Shown here: positions 41,259 through 50,060 of the stretch, piece after piece
How positions within the stretch are numbered: the first letter of the stretch is position 1
Layout: the number at the start of each line of letters is the position of its first letter
Source: DTU036 sp964346475
Lineage (GTDB): Bacteria; Bacillota; Clostridia; Peptostreptococcales; Acidaminobacteraceae
Length of the DNA stretch: 64,000 nucleotides
Assembly (NCBI GenBank): GCA_964346475.1
Contig: CAYFUM010000002.1
Span: forward strand, 29,140-93,139
Direction: 5' to 3'
Translations under genes and position numbers: made by a program
Notes under the pieces: generated by a model
Seen by the model: the letters and a program-made list of their open reading frames with translations, nothing else
What the model was told of the DNA's origin: nothing
Databases searched by the model: none

Positions 41259-43617
41259 TGATTGCCTCTTCCAATAAAGCCTTCCTAGAAACTCCTATTT
41301 TTTCTCCATCGATACTTATAACCTTGACTACTATCTCATCACCAACTTTAAATTCATCCTCAACCCTTCTTAGGTGTTTTAAAGTAAGTTCCGAGATGTG
41401 ACACAGGGCATCCACACCCTTAGTCAGCTCAACAAAAGCGCCAAATTTGGCAATCCTAAGAATCTTAGAAGTATAGACATCACCAATGGAAATGTTCTTA
41501 ATTTTTTCTGCGAGTTCCTTATTTTCCTCCTGCTTTAGAAGAGCTTTTCTCGAGGCGGCAATTTTACCATCACCGTCAATGCCGATTACCTTAACCTCTA
41601 TTATTTCACCCTCTTTAAATTTATCCTCTACATTTTCTAGGCGTTCTATGGTCAGTTCTGACACATGCACCAGGGCTTCATGATAGGGAGTAAGGGCAAC
41701 AAAGGCACCAAACTTGGCAATTCGAACTATTTTAGCATCATAAATCTCGCCAACTTCAACTTCTTTGGTTATCTCTTCAATGGCTTTTTTGGCGCCCTCA
41801 CCACCGGGGCCATCCTCTGCTGTAATTATAATCCTGCCATCATCATCTATATCTATTTTACACTTATAATCAGCAGTAATTTGATTGATAGTTTTACCAC
41901 CAGAGCCAATGACATCCCGTATCTTGTCAGGATGAATCCAGAGGATAAATACTCTTGGTGCATAGGGCGATAACTCTGCCGGGCTTTCAATAGCACTGTT
42001 CATCGCCTCAAGAATATGCATACGGCCTTCCTTGGCCTGGGCCAGAGCCCTTTCTAAAATCTCTCTATCAATACCAGCTATTTTCATATCCATTTGCATA
42101 GCTGTGATACCTTCTTTGGTCCCGGCAACTTTAAAGTCCATATCACCCAGGAAGTCTTCAACGCCCTGGATATCGCTTAAAATAGCCACATCCTCCCCTT
42201 CCTTTATAAGGCCCATGGCAATGCCTGCCACCTGGTCCTTGATAGGAACACCAGCATCTAAAAGAGCCATACTGGCAGCACAGATACTGGCCTGAGAACT
42301 TGAGCCATTGGAGGAGAGGACCTCTGAAACTACCCTAATACTATAGGGGAAATCATCCTCATCGGGTATGACAGCTAGAAGAGCCTTTTCACCCAGTGCC
42401 CCATGGCCTATTGCTCTTCTATTGGGACCACGGATAGGACCGGTTTCTCCAACAGAATAATTAGGGAAATTATAATGGTGCATAAATCGCTTGGATTCAT
42501 CTAGCTCTATGCCATCCAGTCTCTGAGCATCCCCCAGAGCTCCTAGGGTTGTTATACTTAGAGCGCTGGTCTGGCCTCTTACAAAGTAACCAGAGCCATG
42601 GGTCCTTCTAAGTAGACCTGTCTCGGTAAAGAGTTTTCTTATCTCGTGGCTTTTCCTACCATCGGGTCTATGATTTTCCTTGATAATCATCTCTCTCATG
42701 GTCTGTTTTTCTATTTCTTTAAGATTTGCCAGCAGGCTATCCCTAGCTTCTTCTAAATCTTCATTATTCTCACTATACTTGTCTAGAAGCTGGTTGCTAA
42801 GCTCCTCCATGGCCTCCTGACGGGCTTCTTTTTCCAGGGACTGGGCAAAGATATCACGGATTTTGTTAGCTGCAAAGTCTTTTACAAAGTCTATCTTCTC
42901 TAAATCCTGACTTTCAGCCTCATAGGGTGTCTTTATAACACCGGTTTCTTCAACGATTTCATCTATAAAGTCAGTTATCTTCTTTATTTCCTCATGTGCT
43001 AGAAGGATGGCCTCTAGGATCTTCTCCTCAGATACTATATTAGCCTGGGCTTCAACCATGAGAACGGCTTCCTTGGTTCCTGCAACAATTAGGCTTAACT
43101 TGGACTGGGCAAGCTCCTCTTCCGAAGGATTCAGTATAAATACATCGTCAATTAGACCAATCTGCATAGCTCCTATAGGGCCTAAAAAGGGAATATCCTT
43201 GGCTAGGCTCAGTGCAATACTAGCTCCGATCATGGCTACCACTTCGGGGCCAGATTCATGGTCAATACTCATGACCTCTGCAATTATCTGCAGATCATTT
43301 TTGTATCCCTCGGGGAAGAGTGGCCTAATGGGCCTATCCATTAACCTTGAAGCCAGGGTAGCCTTCTCAGAAGGTCTGGCTTCTCTTTTTAAATAGGAAC
43401 CGGGTATTCTACCAACAGCATAAAGTTTTTCCTGAAACTCACAACTCAGCGGGAAAAAATCAATTCCCTCCCTAGGAGCTGCACTGGTCACGTGTACCAT
43501 GACCTGGGTATCTTGATAACTGACAAAGACGGTGGCGTCGCTTAAAGGTGCAAATTTTCCGACGACAACTTCAAGTTCACGTCCTGCCAGCATCATGCGA
43601 AAGATTCTTTCTTCCAT
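41248..43617 (-). CDS. pnp: Polyribonucleotide nucleotidyltransferase with two S1 domains
   Basis: PNPase degrades RNA 3' to 5' by phosphorolysis and can add tails. Two RNase PH-like domains, a linker helical domain and a KH domain (VIGSGGKTINQI) are as usual. After them are two S1 domains instead of one, about residues 622-694 and 711-784. Both contain RIAKFGAFV, VSEL or ISEL, VEDxFK and SRKALL, so the second looks like a tandem copy. This makes 789 residues against about 700. It follows rpsO, as in most bacteria. Confidence 0.95.
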   Translation of the reverse strand: MEERIFRMMLAGRELEVVVGKFAPLSDATVFVSYQDTQVMVHVTSAAPREGIDFFPLSCEFQEKLYAVGRIPGSYLKREARPSEKATLASRLMDRPIRPLFPEGYKNDLQIIAEVMSIDHESGPEVVAMIGASIALSLAKDIPFLGPIGAMQIGLIDDVFILNPSEEELAQSKLSLIVAGTKEAVLMVEAQANIVSEEKILEAILLAHEEIKKITDFIDEIVEETGVIKTPYEAESQDLEKIDFVKDFAANKIRDIFAQSLEKEARQEAMEELSNQLLDKYSENNEDLEEARDSLLANLKEIEKQTMREMIIKENHRPDGRKSHEIRKLFTETGLLRRTHGSGYFVRGQTSALSITTLGALGDAQRLDGIELDESKRFMHHYNFPNYSVGETGPIRGPNRRAIGHGALGEKALLAVIPDEDDFPYSIRVVSEVLSSNGSSSQASICAASMALLDAGVPIKDQVAGIAMGLIKEGEDVAILSDIQGVEDFLGDMDFKVAGTKEGITAMQMDMKIAGIDREILERALAQAKEGRMHILEAMNSAIESPAELSPYAPRVFILWIHPDKIRDVIGSGGKTINQITADYKCKIDIDDDGRIIITAEDGPGGEGAKKAIEEITKEVEVGEIYDAKIVRIAKFGAFVALTPYHEALVHVSELTIERLENVEDKFKEGEIIEVKVIGIDGDGKIAASRKALLKQEENKELAEKIKNISIGDVYTSKILRIAKFGAFVELTKGVDALCHISELTLKHLRRVEDEFKVGDEIVVKVISIDGEKIGVSRKALLEEAISEG

Positions 43618-43649
43618 TTTTCCTCCTTGTTTACCTTCTATAATATGAA

Positions 43650-43672
43650 GAAAAGGTGGGTACGCCCCACCT
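43650..43672 (-). terminator. Hairpin between rpsO and pnp
   Basis: AGGTGGG and CCCACCT form a seven-base stem with a five-base loop and a weak TTTTCTTC tail, starting right after the rpsO stop. It could be a partial terminator or a processing site, as in the rpsO-pnp gap of other bacteria. Confidence 0.65.
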
Positions 43673-43673
43673 C

Positions 43674-43937
43674 TTATTTACGCAGTCCTAGACGTTCGAT
43701 TAGATTTCTATAACGCTGGATATCTTGTTTTCTTACATAATCCAAGAGATTTCTTCTCTTACCTACCAATTTTAAAAGACCTCTTCTTGAATGGTGATCT
43801 TTAGGATGAACCTTTAAGTGCTCATTCAATTCATTAATTCTAAAAGTGTGGATAGCAACCTGAACTTCTGCAGATCCCACATCATTGTCATGGAGTCTAT
43901 ACTCCTCGATAATTGTTTGTTTTTGTTCTTTTGTCAT
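43674..43937 (-). CDS. rpsO: Ribosomal protein S15
   Basis: The 87-residue primary 16S rRNA-binding protein of the central domain. The HxKDHHSRRGLLKLVGKRR motif is complete. It has its own promoter and a structured leader. The gene pair rpsO-pnp is conserved. Confidence 0.97.
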   Translation of the reverse strand: MTKEQKQTIIEEYRLHDNDVGSAEVQVAIHTFRINELNEHLKVHPKDHHSRRGLLKLVGKRRNLLDYVRKQDIQRYRNLIERLGLRK

Positions 43938-43962
43938 TTCTTTCTCCTAAATTATTATTCAC

Positions 43963-44002
43963 TTAGGCCCTGTAATAGTTGGAGTATCTAGAACAAGGCC
44001 AA
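43963..44002 (-). promoter_or_regulatory. Structured rpsO leader
   Basis: On the minus strand TTGGCCTTGT pairs loosely with ACAGGGCCTAA, making a hairpin in the 5' leader. S15 represses its own translation through leader structures in several bacteria, so this is a candidate S15 site; the fold is inferred by eye. Confidence 0.4.
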
Positions 44003-44015
44003 AGTACCATCACTA

Positions 44016-44044
44016 ATGTTATCACAGTAAATTTACTTTGTAAA
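44016..44044 (-). promoter_or_regulatory. Promoter of rpsO-pnp
   Basis: TTTACA (44039-44044) and TAACAT (44016-44021) are 17 bases apart on the minus strand, right after the stop codon of the selenoprotein gene. No terminator stands between, so read-through from the nusA operon is possible. Confidence 0.7.
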
Positions 44045-44048
44045 GAAT

Positions 44049-44300
44049 CTATTTTTTTCTCAGTGAATCTATATTTTCTTCTAACCACTGCATAATTGCC
44101 CTGGATTCATATAGGGCTTTTCCCCTAATATCCAAACAGGGTATCTGTCTTTTACCACCTAGCTCAACTAGTTCCTTTATATAGTTTTTATCTTCAGCAA
44201 TATCAAGGATTTCAATGTCTAAATTCTCTTCTCTTATGAGACGCTCCGCGTCCTTGCAATAGGGTCAGTAGTTTCCAGTAAATAATCTAATCATTGCCAT
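44049..44300 (-). CDS. Glutaredoxin-like selenoprotein (in-frame UGA = Sec, UPYC active site)
   Basis: Reading TGA at 44265-44267 as selenocysteine gives an intact 83-residue glutaredoxin. The active site is Sec12-Pro-Tyr-Cys15, the cis-Pro is in RQIPCLDI, and the C-terminal GKALYESRAIMQWLEE block binds thiols in this family. The only stop besides TGA is TAG at 44049. The ATG at 44300 overlaps the ribF stop (TAATG); ATG 44294 is the alternative and has a better spaced AAGGAG. A hairpin with GG in its loop starts where a bacterial SECIS should. A Sec-containing glutaredoxin is known from Alkaliphilus oremlandii. A nonsense pseudogene is the alternative, but loss at exactly this codon would be a strange coincidence. 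Confidence 0.88.
44238..44264 (-). promoter_or_regulatory. Candidate bacterial SECIS element
   Basis: Directly after the TGA, GGACGC pairs with GCGTCT around the loop GGA. The distance from TGA to the loop is 17 bases and the loop starts with G, both within the published bacterial SECIS consensus. SelB-GTP-tRNASec would bind here to recode UGA. The fold was made by eye. Confidence 0.75.
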
Positions 44301-45205
44301 TATTCTCCTTTTAAACTCTTTTCTTCGAAATAGGATATTGTATCCTCTACATCCCTTTTTATCTGAGCCTTCAAATCCTCCAGGTTGTCATACTTGATTT
44401 CCTCCCTTAGATAGTGAAGAAAATCAATCTTAACCTCCTGGCCATAGATATTTTTATCAAATTCCAAAATATGGGTCTCTACAGAAAAGGGCCTGCCATC
44501 AAAGGTGGGTATTTTACCAATATTAGTAACACTCATATAAACCTGGTCAACCAGGTAGGTCTTAGTGATATAGACACCAGTTCTCAGTGCGTAAACACTG
44601 TCATTTATAGTCACATTGGTGGTTGGGTAACCAAGGGATTTGCCTATTTTTTTACCATGGATAACCTGGCCACTATGCCTATAGGGTCTCCCCAGATATT
44701 GGGCTAGTTTTTCCATCTCACCTCTAGTCATAAATTCCCTTATACTAGTAGAGCTGACTATTTTTCCATCAATATAGTAGGGATCAACAAGGATTTTTTC
44801 TAGGCTATCCCCGCTGTAGTCCCTGGCATCATAACCAAACTTAAAATCATGACCCACAATTATTTTCTTTATGGGTAAGCCTAAGTAGTCTAGGAATTCC
44901 CCCTGAGACATCTTTCTTATGCTTTGATTGAATTCAAGCGCTAAAACCACATCAATGCCCAGTCCATCTATTATATCTAACTTTTCATCAGCGGAAATTA
45001 TTGGTATAACCTTCTTGCCAGCAATTAATTCCTTGGGGTGGTTGGTAAAGGTAACCACCAGGCTCTTTAGACCACTTTTTTTCGCTTCAGCATTAAGTGC
45101 ATTGAGAATTTTTCTGTGGCCAAGATGGACCCCATCAAAGTTTCCCATGGTAATGGCAAATTCTCCATCAACATGCCTTAAGTCCTCAACTCTTTTAACT
45201 ACCAT
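44300..45205 (-). CDS. ribF: Bifunctional riboflavin kinase/FAD synthetase
   Basis: The 301-residue enzyme makes FMN and FAD. The adenylyltransferase part has MGNFDGVHLGHRKIL, and the flavokinase part has GKKIGKSLGYPTTNV. I use the ATG at 45205, overlapping the truB stop by 11 bases; an upstream in-frame start inside truB is unlikely. The truB-ribF pair is typical for the nusA operon. Confidence 0.94.
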   Translation of the reverse strand: MVVKRVEDLRHVDGEFAITMGNFDGVHLGHRKILNALNAEAKKSGLKSLVVTFTNHPKELIAGKKVIPIISADEKLDIIDGLGIDVVLALEFNQSIRKMSQGEFLDYLGLPIKKIIVGHDFKFGYDARDYSGDSLEKILVDPYYIDGKIVSSTSIREFMTRGEMEKLAQYLGRPYRHSGQVIHGKKIGKSLGYPTTNVTINDSVYALRTGVYITKTYLVDQVYMSVTNIGKIPTFDGRPFSVETHILEFDKNIYGQEVKIDFLHYLREEIKYDNLEDLKAQIKRDVEDTISYFEEKSLKGE

Positions 45206-46070
45206 AATCCACCTGAACCACTCTTTCTCTTTGTAAAAACCCATCTTCACACAGACCAGTGCCTACAAATTTTTCCCTAGAATAAAGCAAATACCTGCCG
45301 GCTTGGCAGGAGGCTTCAATTGATTTAATCCTGCCCTGGGCCAGGAGTTTGTACTCACTATCCCCTAGGTCAAACCTTGGTAAAACCACATTATTATCAA
45401 CAGAAAGTAGAAAGGTGTGATCTTTCTTCCTAAACATTTCTTCTATTTCTTCTAATTTAAAGCAGTCTTCAAGCCGGGCCCAATCGTTATGTTGACGTAT
45501 AAGACCAGACATAATGGCTCCCGTAGCCAACTTCTCACCAATATCACTTATAAGGGTCCTTATATAGGTTCCCCTGCTACATTTAATTTCAAGGCTACCC
45601 CTGGTACCATCAAAGTCTAAAAGATTAATTTTACTAATAAAAATCTCTCTTTTCTTTCTGGGAATATCCTGACCAGCCCTAGCATAGTGATAAAGGGGTC
45701 GACCCTGATACTTTATAGCCGAGTACATGGGAGGTAGCTGGTAGCTCTCACCTAGAAATCCAGTAATTACTTGCTCCACTTGAGCCCTACTAGGCTGGAA
45801 AAAGTCAAGCTGCTCCACCCTACCCCAAATATCAAGAGTATCTGAGGTCTGACCAAGGACAAAATCTGCTCTATAGACCTTTTCCTCTTCAGCTAAAAGG
45901 TCAATAAAGCGAGTAGCTCTTCCCACATAGCAGTTCAAAACACCCTGAGCCATGGGGTCTAGGGTGCCGGAATGACCAATTTTTTTTATGCCCAGGATCC
46001 TTCTTAGCCTGCTGACAGCCTGTTGGGAAGTCATATCCTGGGGCTTGTAGAGATTTATCTTACCCCACAT
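45195..46070 (-). CDS. truB: tRNA pseudouridine-55 synthase
   Basis: The 291-residue enzyme makes the universal pseudouridine in the T-loop of tRNA. The catalytic Asp is in HSGTLDPMAQGVL, and RADFVLGQTSDTLD and CSRGTYIRTL are conserved blocks; a C-terminal PUA-like part follows. It overlaps nrnA by 11 bases. Confidence 0.96.
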   Translation of the reverse strand: MWGKINLYKPQDMTSQQAVSRLRRILGIKKIGHSGTLDPMAQGVLNCYVGRATRFIDLLAEEEKVYRADFVLGQTSDTLDIWGRVEQLDFFQPSRAQVEQVITGFLGESYQLPPMYSAIKYQGRPLYHYARAGQDIPRKKREIFISKINLLDFDGTRGSLEIKCSRGTYIRTLISDIGEKLATGAIMSGLIRQHNDWARLEDCFKLEEIEEMFRKKDHTFLLSVDNNVVLPRFDLGDSEYKLLAQGRIKSIEASCQAGRYLLYSREKFVGTGLCEDGFLQRERVVQVDYGS

Positions 46071-46995
46071 GGCTAAGAGCCTCTAGTTTTTTTATTAATA
46101 TTTCCAGCTGGTCCAGATTGATATCCGCCCCAGCCGCCTTTTTATGGCCACCTCCCCCAAAAAAGCTAGCAAGTTCATCTACATTCTGGTGGCCTTTACT
46201 CCTCAAAGAGAGCTTATGCTTATCCTGATAGTCATAGACCAGGGCAGCGACATCAACTCCCTGAATATCCCTTAGAAGGGTAATAACATCATCAGTTTCA
46301 TAAAAACCAGCCCTTTTGAAATCTTCCTTGGTCAACCTACAGAAGACTATGTTCTTTCCAATAAACTCAGATTTCTCCAGAGCCAGATAGGATAGCTTTA
46401 AAACTTCCAAGGGCTTTTCTCCGAATATATTTCTATGAATTTTTTCAAAATCTGCCCCAGCCTCCTGGAGTCTAGCTGCAAGCCTCAGTGTGTTAGCAGT
46501 AGAAGAGGTATATAGAAACCTATTGGTATCTGTAACTATAGCAATATAAAGGGCCTGAGCAATTTCTTCATCCAATTCAACTTCCAACTCATCAAGGACC
46601 TCTGCCATAAGTTCTCCGGTACTAGAGAGTCCACCATAAACAAGGTTAATATCACCATAAAGGCTATTTGTTCCATGATGGTCAATATTTAGCAGGGGTA
46701 AATCCCTATACCTATCGTATATATCAGGCAGCCTGGTCTCATCGGCAGTATCCACACTGACAAGGGCTTCAAAGCCGCTGCCAGGCTCCTGACTAGAAAA
46801 CTCATCCTTAAAAAAGGAAGAAAGGTTATAGGGAATTTCATCCTGGTTAAAAACCTGAGCCTTTTTGCCCAAATTTTCCAGGGCCAACTTTAAAGCGATG
46901 GCGCTGCCCAGGGCATCCCCATCTGCCTTAATATGGGGAAGAATAAGGAAGTTATTGTAAGCCCTAAGAAAATCCCTACTCTTCTTCAGAGTCAT
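46060..46995 (-). CDS. nrnA: Bifunctional oligoribonuclease/pAp phosphatase
   Basis: A 311-residue DHH/DHHA1 protein which finishes RNA decay to mononucleotides and removes pAp. The DHH motifs are HIKADGDALGSA, SVDTAD and NIDHHGTN, and DHHA1 ends in GGGGHKKAAG. The ATG at 46995 overlaps the rbfA stop by 20 bases; upstream in-frame starts are inside rbfA. Confidence 0.93.
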   Translation of the reverse strand: MTLKKSRDFLRAYNNFLILPHIKADGDALGSAIALKLALENLGKKAQVFNQDEIPYNLSSFFKDEFSSQEPGSGFEALVSVDTADETRLPDIYDRYRDLPLLNIDHHGTNSLYGDINLVYGGLSSTGELMAEVLDELEVELDEEIAQALYIAIVTDTNRFLYTSSTANTLRLAARLQEAGADFEKIHRNIFGEKPLEVLKLSYLALEKSEFIGKNIVFCRLTKEDFKRAGFYETDDVITLLRDIQGVDVAALVYDYQDKHKLSLRSKGHQNVDELASFFGGGGHKKAAGADINLDQLEILIKKLEALSHVG

Positions 46996-47338
46996 CACTA
47001 TAGGTGATTCCACGTAGGATTTCCTCCATCTCCATTCCCCTTTCAATTGAATCATCATAGAAAAATATAGGTTCTGGAGTGTTGTAGGTTTTCAGCTCAT
47101 TGCCCAGTTCTTTTCTAAAGAAGCCTGAGGCCTTGTTCAATACCTTTAGGACCTCTTCCCTATCCTCTTCACCCACCCAGGAAACAAAAACCTTGGCTTG
47201 CTTCATATCCCTGGTAGTATCCACTTCCAGGACATTTATCATAGAAGGAAGCCGGGGATCCTTCATACCATATAGAAGCGAAGAGCTAATTATCTTTCTA
47301 ATTTCTTCATTAATCTTTCTAATTCTTTGTTTATTCAT
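46976..47338 (-). CDS. rbfA: Ribosome-binding factor A
   Basis: A 120-residue KH-fold factor that helps mature the 30S subunit. The conserved blocks are RIRKINEEIRKIISS, KDPRLPSMINVLEVDTT and the RGMEMEEIL end. It abuts infB by one base. Confidence 0.94.
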   Translation of the reverse strand: MNKQRIRKINEEIRKIISSSLLYGMKDPRLPSMINVLEVDTTRDMKQAKVFVSWVGEEDREEVLKVLNKASGFFRKELGNELKTYNTPEPIFFYDDSIERGMEMEEILRGITYSDDSEEE

Positions 47339-49506
47339 CAGTCAAGGCTCCTTTGAATTTCTTTTATAATAAAGGTTTCTATAATGTCGCCCTCTTTAAT
47401 ATCATTATAGTTCTTAATGCCAATTCCGCATTCGTAACCAGTCTGGACCTGTCTAACATCATCCTTAAACCTCTTAAGAGATGAGACTTCTCCTTCGTGG
47501 ATTACAATGCCGTCCCTTATAAGTCTAACCATCGAGGAACGGGAAATCTTTCCTCTCATTACATATCCCCCGGCAATGGTACCAACCCCGGGTACCTTAA
47601 AGGTCTCTCTGACCTCAATATTACCTTCAACAACTTCCTTTTGATCAGGGTCTAACATGCCACTGAGAGCATCCCTAACGTCATTAATAATATCGTAGAT
47701 AACCCTATAGGTCCTTATCTCTACGTTTTCCCTCTCAGCAACATTTTGTATGTTGTTGTCGGGTCTGACGTTAAAACCAAGAATTACCGCCTCACTGGCA
47801 GTAGCAAGGAGGATATCAGCTTCAGTTATAGCTCCTACCTGGGCCTTGATTATATTTACCATGACCTCTTCGGTATTTATCTTTTCCAGGGATTGGCGTA
47901 TAGCTTCAACTGAACCATGGACATCGGCCCTTAGAATTAAATTAAGGACCTTAGCTTCACCTTCACCCTCAGTCAATCCATCAAGGCTAGCTACAAATTT
48001 AGGCTGGCTAATTCTTTCAATTCTCTCCCTATCAGCATTTTTCTCTGCATAGAGTCTTGCTGTTTGGTCATCCTTGGTAACATAGATTTTTTCACCTGCC
48101 ATGGGAATTTCGTTAAGGCCGGTTATTTCAAAGGCTGAAGAAGGACCGGCAGATTTTAGTCTCTTACCCCTATCATCTATCATGGTCCTGATCCTACCAT
48201 AGCTAGAACCTGCAAAGACATTGTCGCCTATACTCATACTTCCCTTTTCTAGCAGGACAGTAGCTGTGCTTCCCATGCGTCTGTCGACGTTGGCTTCAAT
48301 TATTGTCCCTACTCCAGGTCGATGGGCGTTAGCCTTTAGTTCCAGGATTTCTGCAACAAGTAGCACCATCTCTAAAAGTCCTTCAACCCCCTCACCAGTT
48401 TTTGCCGAAACCTCCACAGCAATAACATCTCCACCCCAGTCTTCAACTAGTAAGCCGTGCTCAGTAAGTTCCTGCTTGACCCTTTCTGGGTTGGCAGTGG
48501 GTTTATCTATCTTATTAATAGCAACAATTATTGGCACTCCTGCAGCCTTAGCATGGTGGATTGCCTCAACGGTCTGTGGTTTTACACCATCATCTGCTGC
48601 AACAACAAGAATTGCTATATCGGTTATCTGGGCTCCTCTAGCTCTTAGGGTTGTAAAGGCCTCATGGCCCGGGGTATCAAGGAAAACAATTTTCTTACCA
48701 CTGACTATGATTTCACTAGCTCCGATGTGCTGGGTAATTCCCCCAGCCTCTTTCTTTGTAACCCTGGTATTGCGTATAGAGTCCAGCAGAGAAGTTTTAC
48801 CATGGTCTACGTGGCCCATGACTGTAACCACAGGTGCCCGCTCCTCTAAATCTTTCTCATCATCATCAAAATCAAAGCGTTCTTCTTCAATTTCAGCAAG
48901 GCTCTGGGCCCTAACAAGATTTACTTCATATTCCATAGCAAGTAATTGAGCCTCATCAAAGCTCAAATTAGAATTGATGTTGTACATCTCCCCCATGGCC
49001 ATGAACTTAACAATAAGCTCAGAAGCTGGCTTGTTGAGCTTTTCAGCCAGTTCTCCCAGGGTTATGTGCTCCTCAATTTCAATTTCACTACCTGTCAAAT
49101 CAACCGGCTTATCTTCCCTATCTTTTCTATAATCCGCCCTGGTCCCTCTTTTTCGCTTCTGCCAGTTTCTTTTAGGAGCTTCACTGTCTGCCTCAAGGCT
49201 TTGGACAGGTTTTTTTGCTTTACTAGAGGCTGGTTTTGCTGATTTCTTATCCTGTGGCTTGATCTTTTTTTCCTTAACTTTAGTTTTCTTACTATCTGGA
49301 GCCTTAGTTTGCTTCTTTTTCTCCTCGCTAGTCTCCTGGGAATCCAGCTCACCCTTTACAAAATCAATAAACTTCTGATGTTCTTCTTCATTTAAGGTAC
49401 TCATGTGGTTAGCTACACTTATCCCAATAGCCTCTAATTTTACAATTAGATTCTTACTGGTCATCTTATATTCTTTTGCTAATTCATATACGCGTATTTT
49501 TCTCAA
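47338..49506 (-). CDS. infB: Translation initiation factor IF-2
   Basis: The 722-residue GTPase brings initiator tRNA to the 30S subunit. The N-terminus has the IF2N helix (VYELAKEYKMTSKNLIVKL) and a Lys-rich linker of about 80 residues. G1 is GHVDHGKTSLL, with DTPGHEAFT and NKID following, and the C2 domain closes the protein. Confidence 0.97.
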   Translation of the reverse strand: MRKIRVYELAKEYKMTSKNLIVKLEAIGISVANHMSTLNEEEHQKFIDFVKGELDSQETSEEKKKQTKAPDSKKTKVKEKKIKPQDKKSAKPASSKAKKPVQSLEADSEAPKRNWQKRKRGTRADYRKDREDKPVDLTGSEIEIEEHITLGELAEKLNKPASELIVKFMAMGEMYNINSNLSFDEAQLLAMEYEVNLVRAQSLAEIEEERFDFDDDEKDLEERAPVVTVMGHVDHGKTSLLDSIRNTRVTKKEAGGITQHIGASEIIVSGKKIVFLDTPGHEAFTTLRARGAQITDIAILVVAADDGVKPQTVEAIHHAKAAGVPIIVAINKIDKPTANPERVKQELTEHGLLVEDWGGDVIAVEVSAKTGEGVEGLLEMVLLVAEILELKANAHRPGVGTIIEANVDRRMGSTATVLLEKGSMSIGDNVFAGSSYGRIRTMIDDRGKRLKSAGPSSAFEITGLNEIPMAGEKIYVTKDDQTARLYAEKNADRERIERISQPKFVASLDGLTEGEGEAKVLNLILRADVHGSVEAIRQSLEKINTEEVMVNIIKAQVGAITEADILLATASEAVILGFNVRPDNNIQNVAERENVEIRTYRVIYDIINDVRDALSGMLDPDQKEVVEGNIEVRETFKVPGVGTIAGGYVMRGKISRSSMVRLIRDGIVIHEGEVSSLKRFKDDVRQVQTGYECGIGIKNYNDIKEGDIIETFIIKEIQRSLD

Positions 49507-49510
49507 AGAA

Positions 49511-49825
49511 TCACCTCCTAGATATCTCCTTGATCATCGCTTCAGCCAATTTCCCCTTCTTGACTCCAAAAACATGTCTGTCGCTGACACCTATGGTCTT
49601 CGACATCTTTTCTGATGGTCCAAGCACCAGACCCTCAACATTTCCTGGAAATAGAAAATCAGCAATTGTTTTCTTACTACATTCTTCAGAAAAAAGAAGA
49701 AGTTCTAAACTGCCTTCTCCCAGGGCTTTTTTAGTTGCAAAACTTCCCGATACAATCTTACCTGATTTTGCTGCAAAGCCCATAAAGGAGTAGATCTTAG
49801 TTTTCCATAATTCTTCGGAGTTCAT
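49511..49825 (-). CDS. ylxQ: L7Ae/L30e family ribosomal protein YlxQ
   Basis: A 104-residue protein of the L7Ae family (MGFAAKSGKIVSGSFATKKA, then VLGPSEKMSKTIG), which binds kink-turn RNA; its cellular role is unclear. The ATG at 49825 follows AGGAGG by six bases and overlaps ylxR by 29 bases. Confidence 0.88.
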   Translation of the reverse strand: MNSEELWKTKIYSFMGFAAKSGKIVSGSFATKKALGEGSLELLLFSEECSKKTIADFLFPGNVEGLVLGPSEKMSKTIGVSDRHVFGVKKGKLAEAMIKEISRR

Positions 49826-50060
49826 CTATAACCTCCTGATTCAGCTGGGTTTTTAAACCTCTGTGTAAACTCTTTTCCTTAAGAGCTCTATCAAGACAAG
49901 TAGTGTCTTTACAAAGGTAGGCCCCCCTGCCGTTTTGTTTCCCCGTGGGATCAACAAAAACATCTCCCTCTTTATTTCTTACAATCCTTATAAGATCCCT
50001 CTTTTCCCGGTGCTCACCACAGGCAACACACCTTCTCAGGGGACTCTTACGCTTCTTCAT
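49797..50060 (-). CDS. ylxR: YlxR (DUF448) RNA-binding protein, RNase P modulator RnpM family
   Basis: An 87-residue basic protein with CVACGEHREKRDLIRI and GRGAYLCKD motifs. In B. subtilis the homologue (RnpM) binds RNase P RNA and inhibits the enzyme. It overlaps nusA by 14 bases. The order rimP-nusA-ylxR-ylxQ-infB is conserved across Bacillota. Confidence 0.92.
   Translation of the reverse strand: MKKRKSPLRRCVACGEHREKRDLIRIVRNKEGDVFVDPTGKQNGRGAYLCKDTTCLDRALKEKSLHRGLKTQLNQEVIDELRRIMEN

Noticed and set aside
44049..44300. Glutaredoxin pseudogene by nonsense mutation
   Set aside because: The TGA stands exactly at the redox-active Cys, a SECIS-like hairpin follows at proper distance, and the remaining frame is undamaged. 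Selenoprotein is the better reading.
48221..48949. Long open frame on the plus strand opposite infB
   Set aside because: It has no ribosome site, a composition typical of an antisense shadow (Ser/Thr/Pro-rich), and infB is certain on the other strand.
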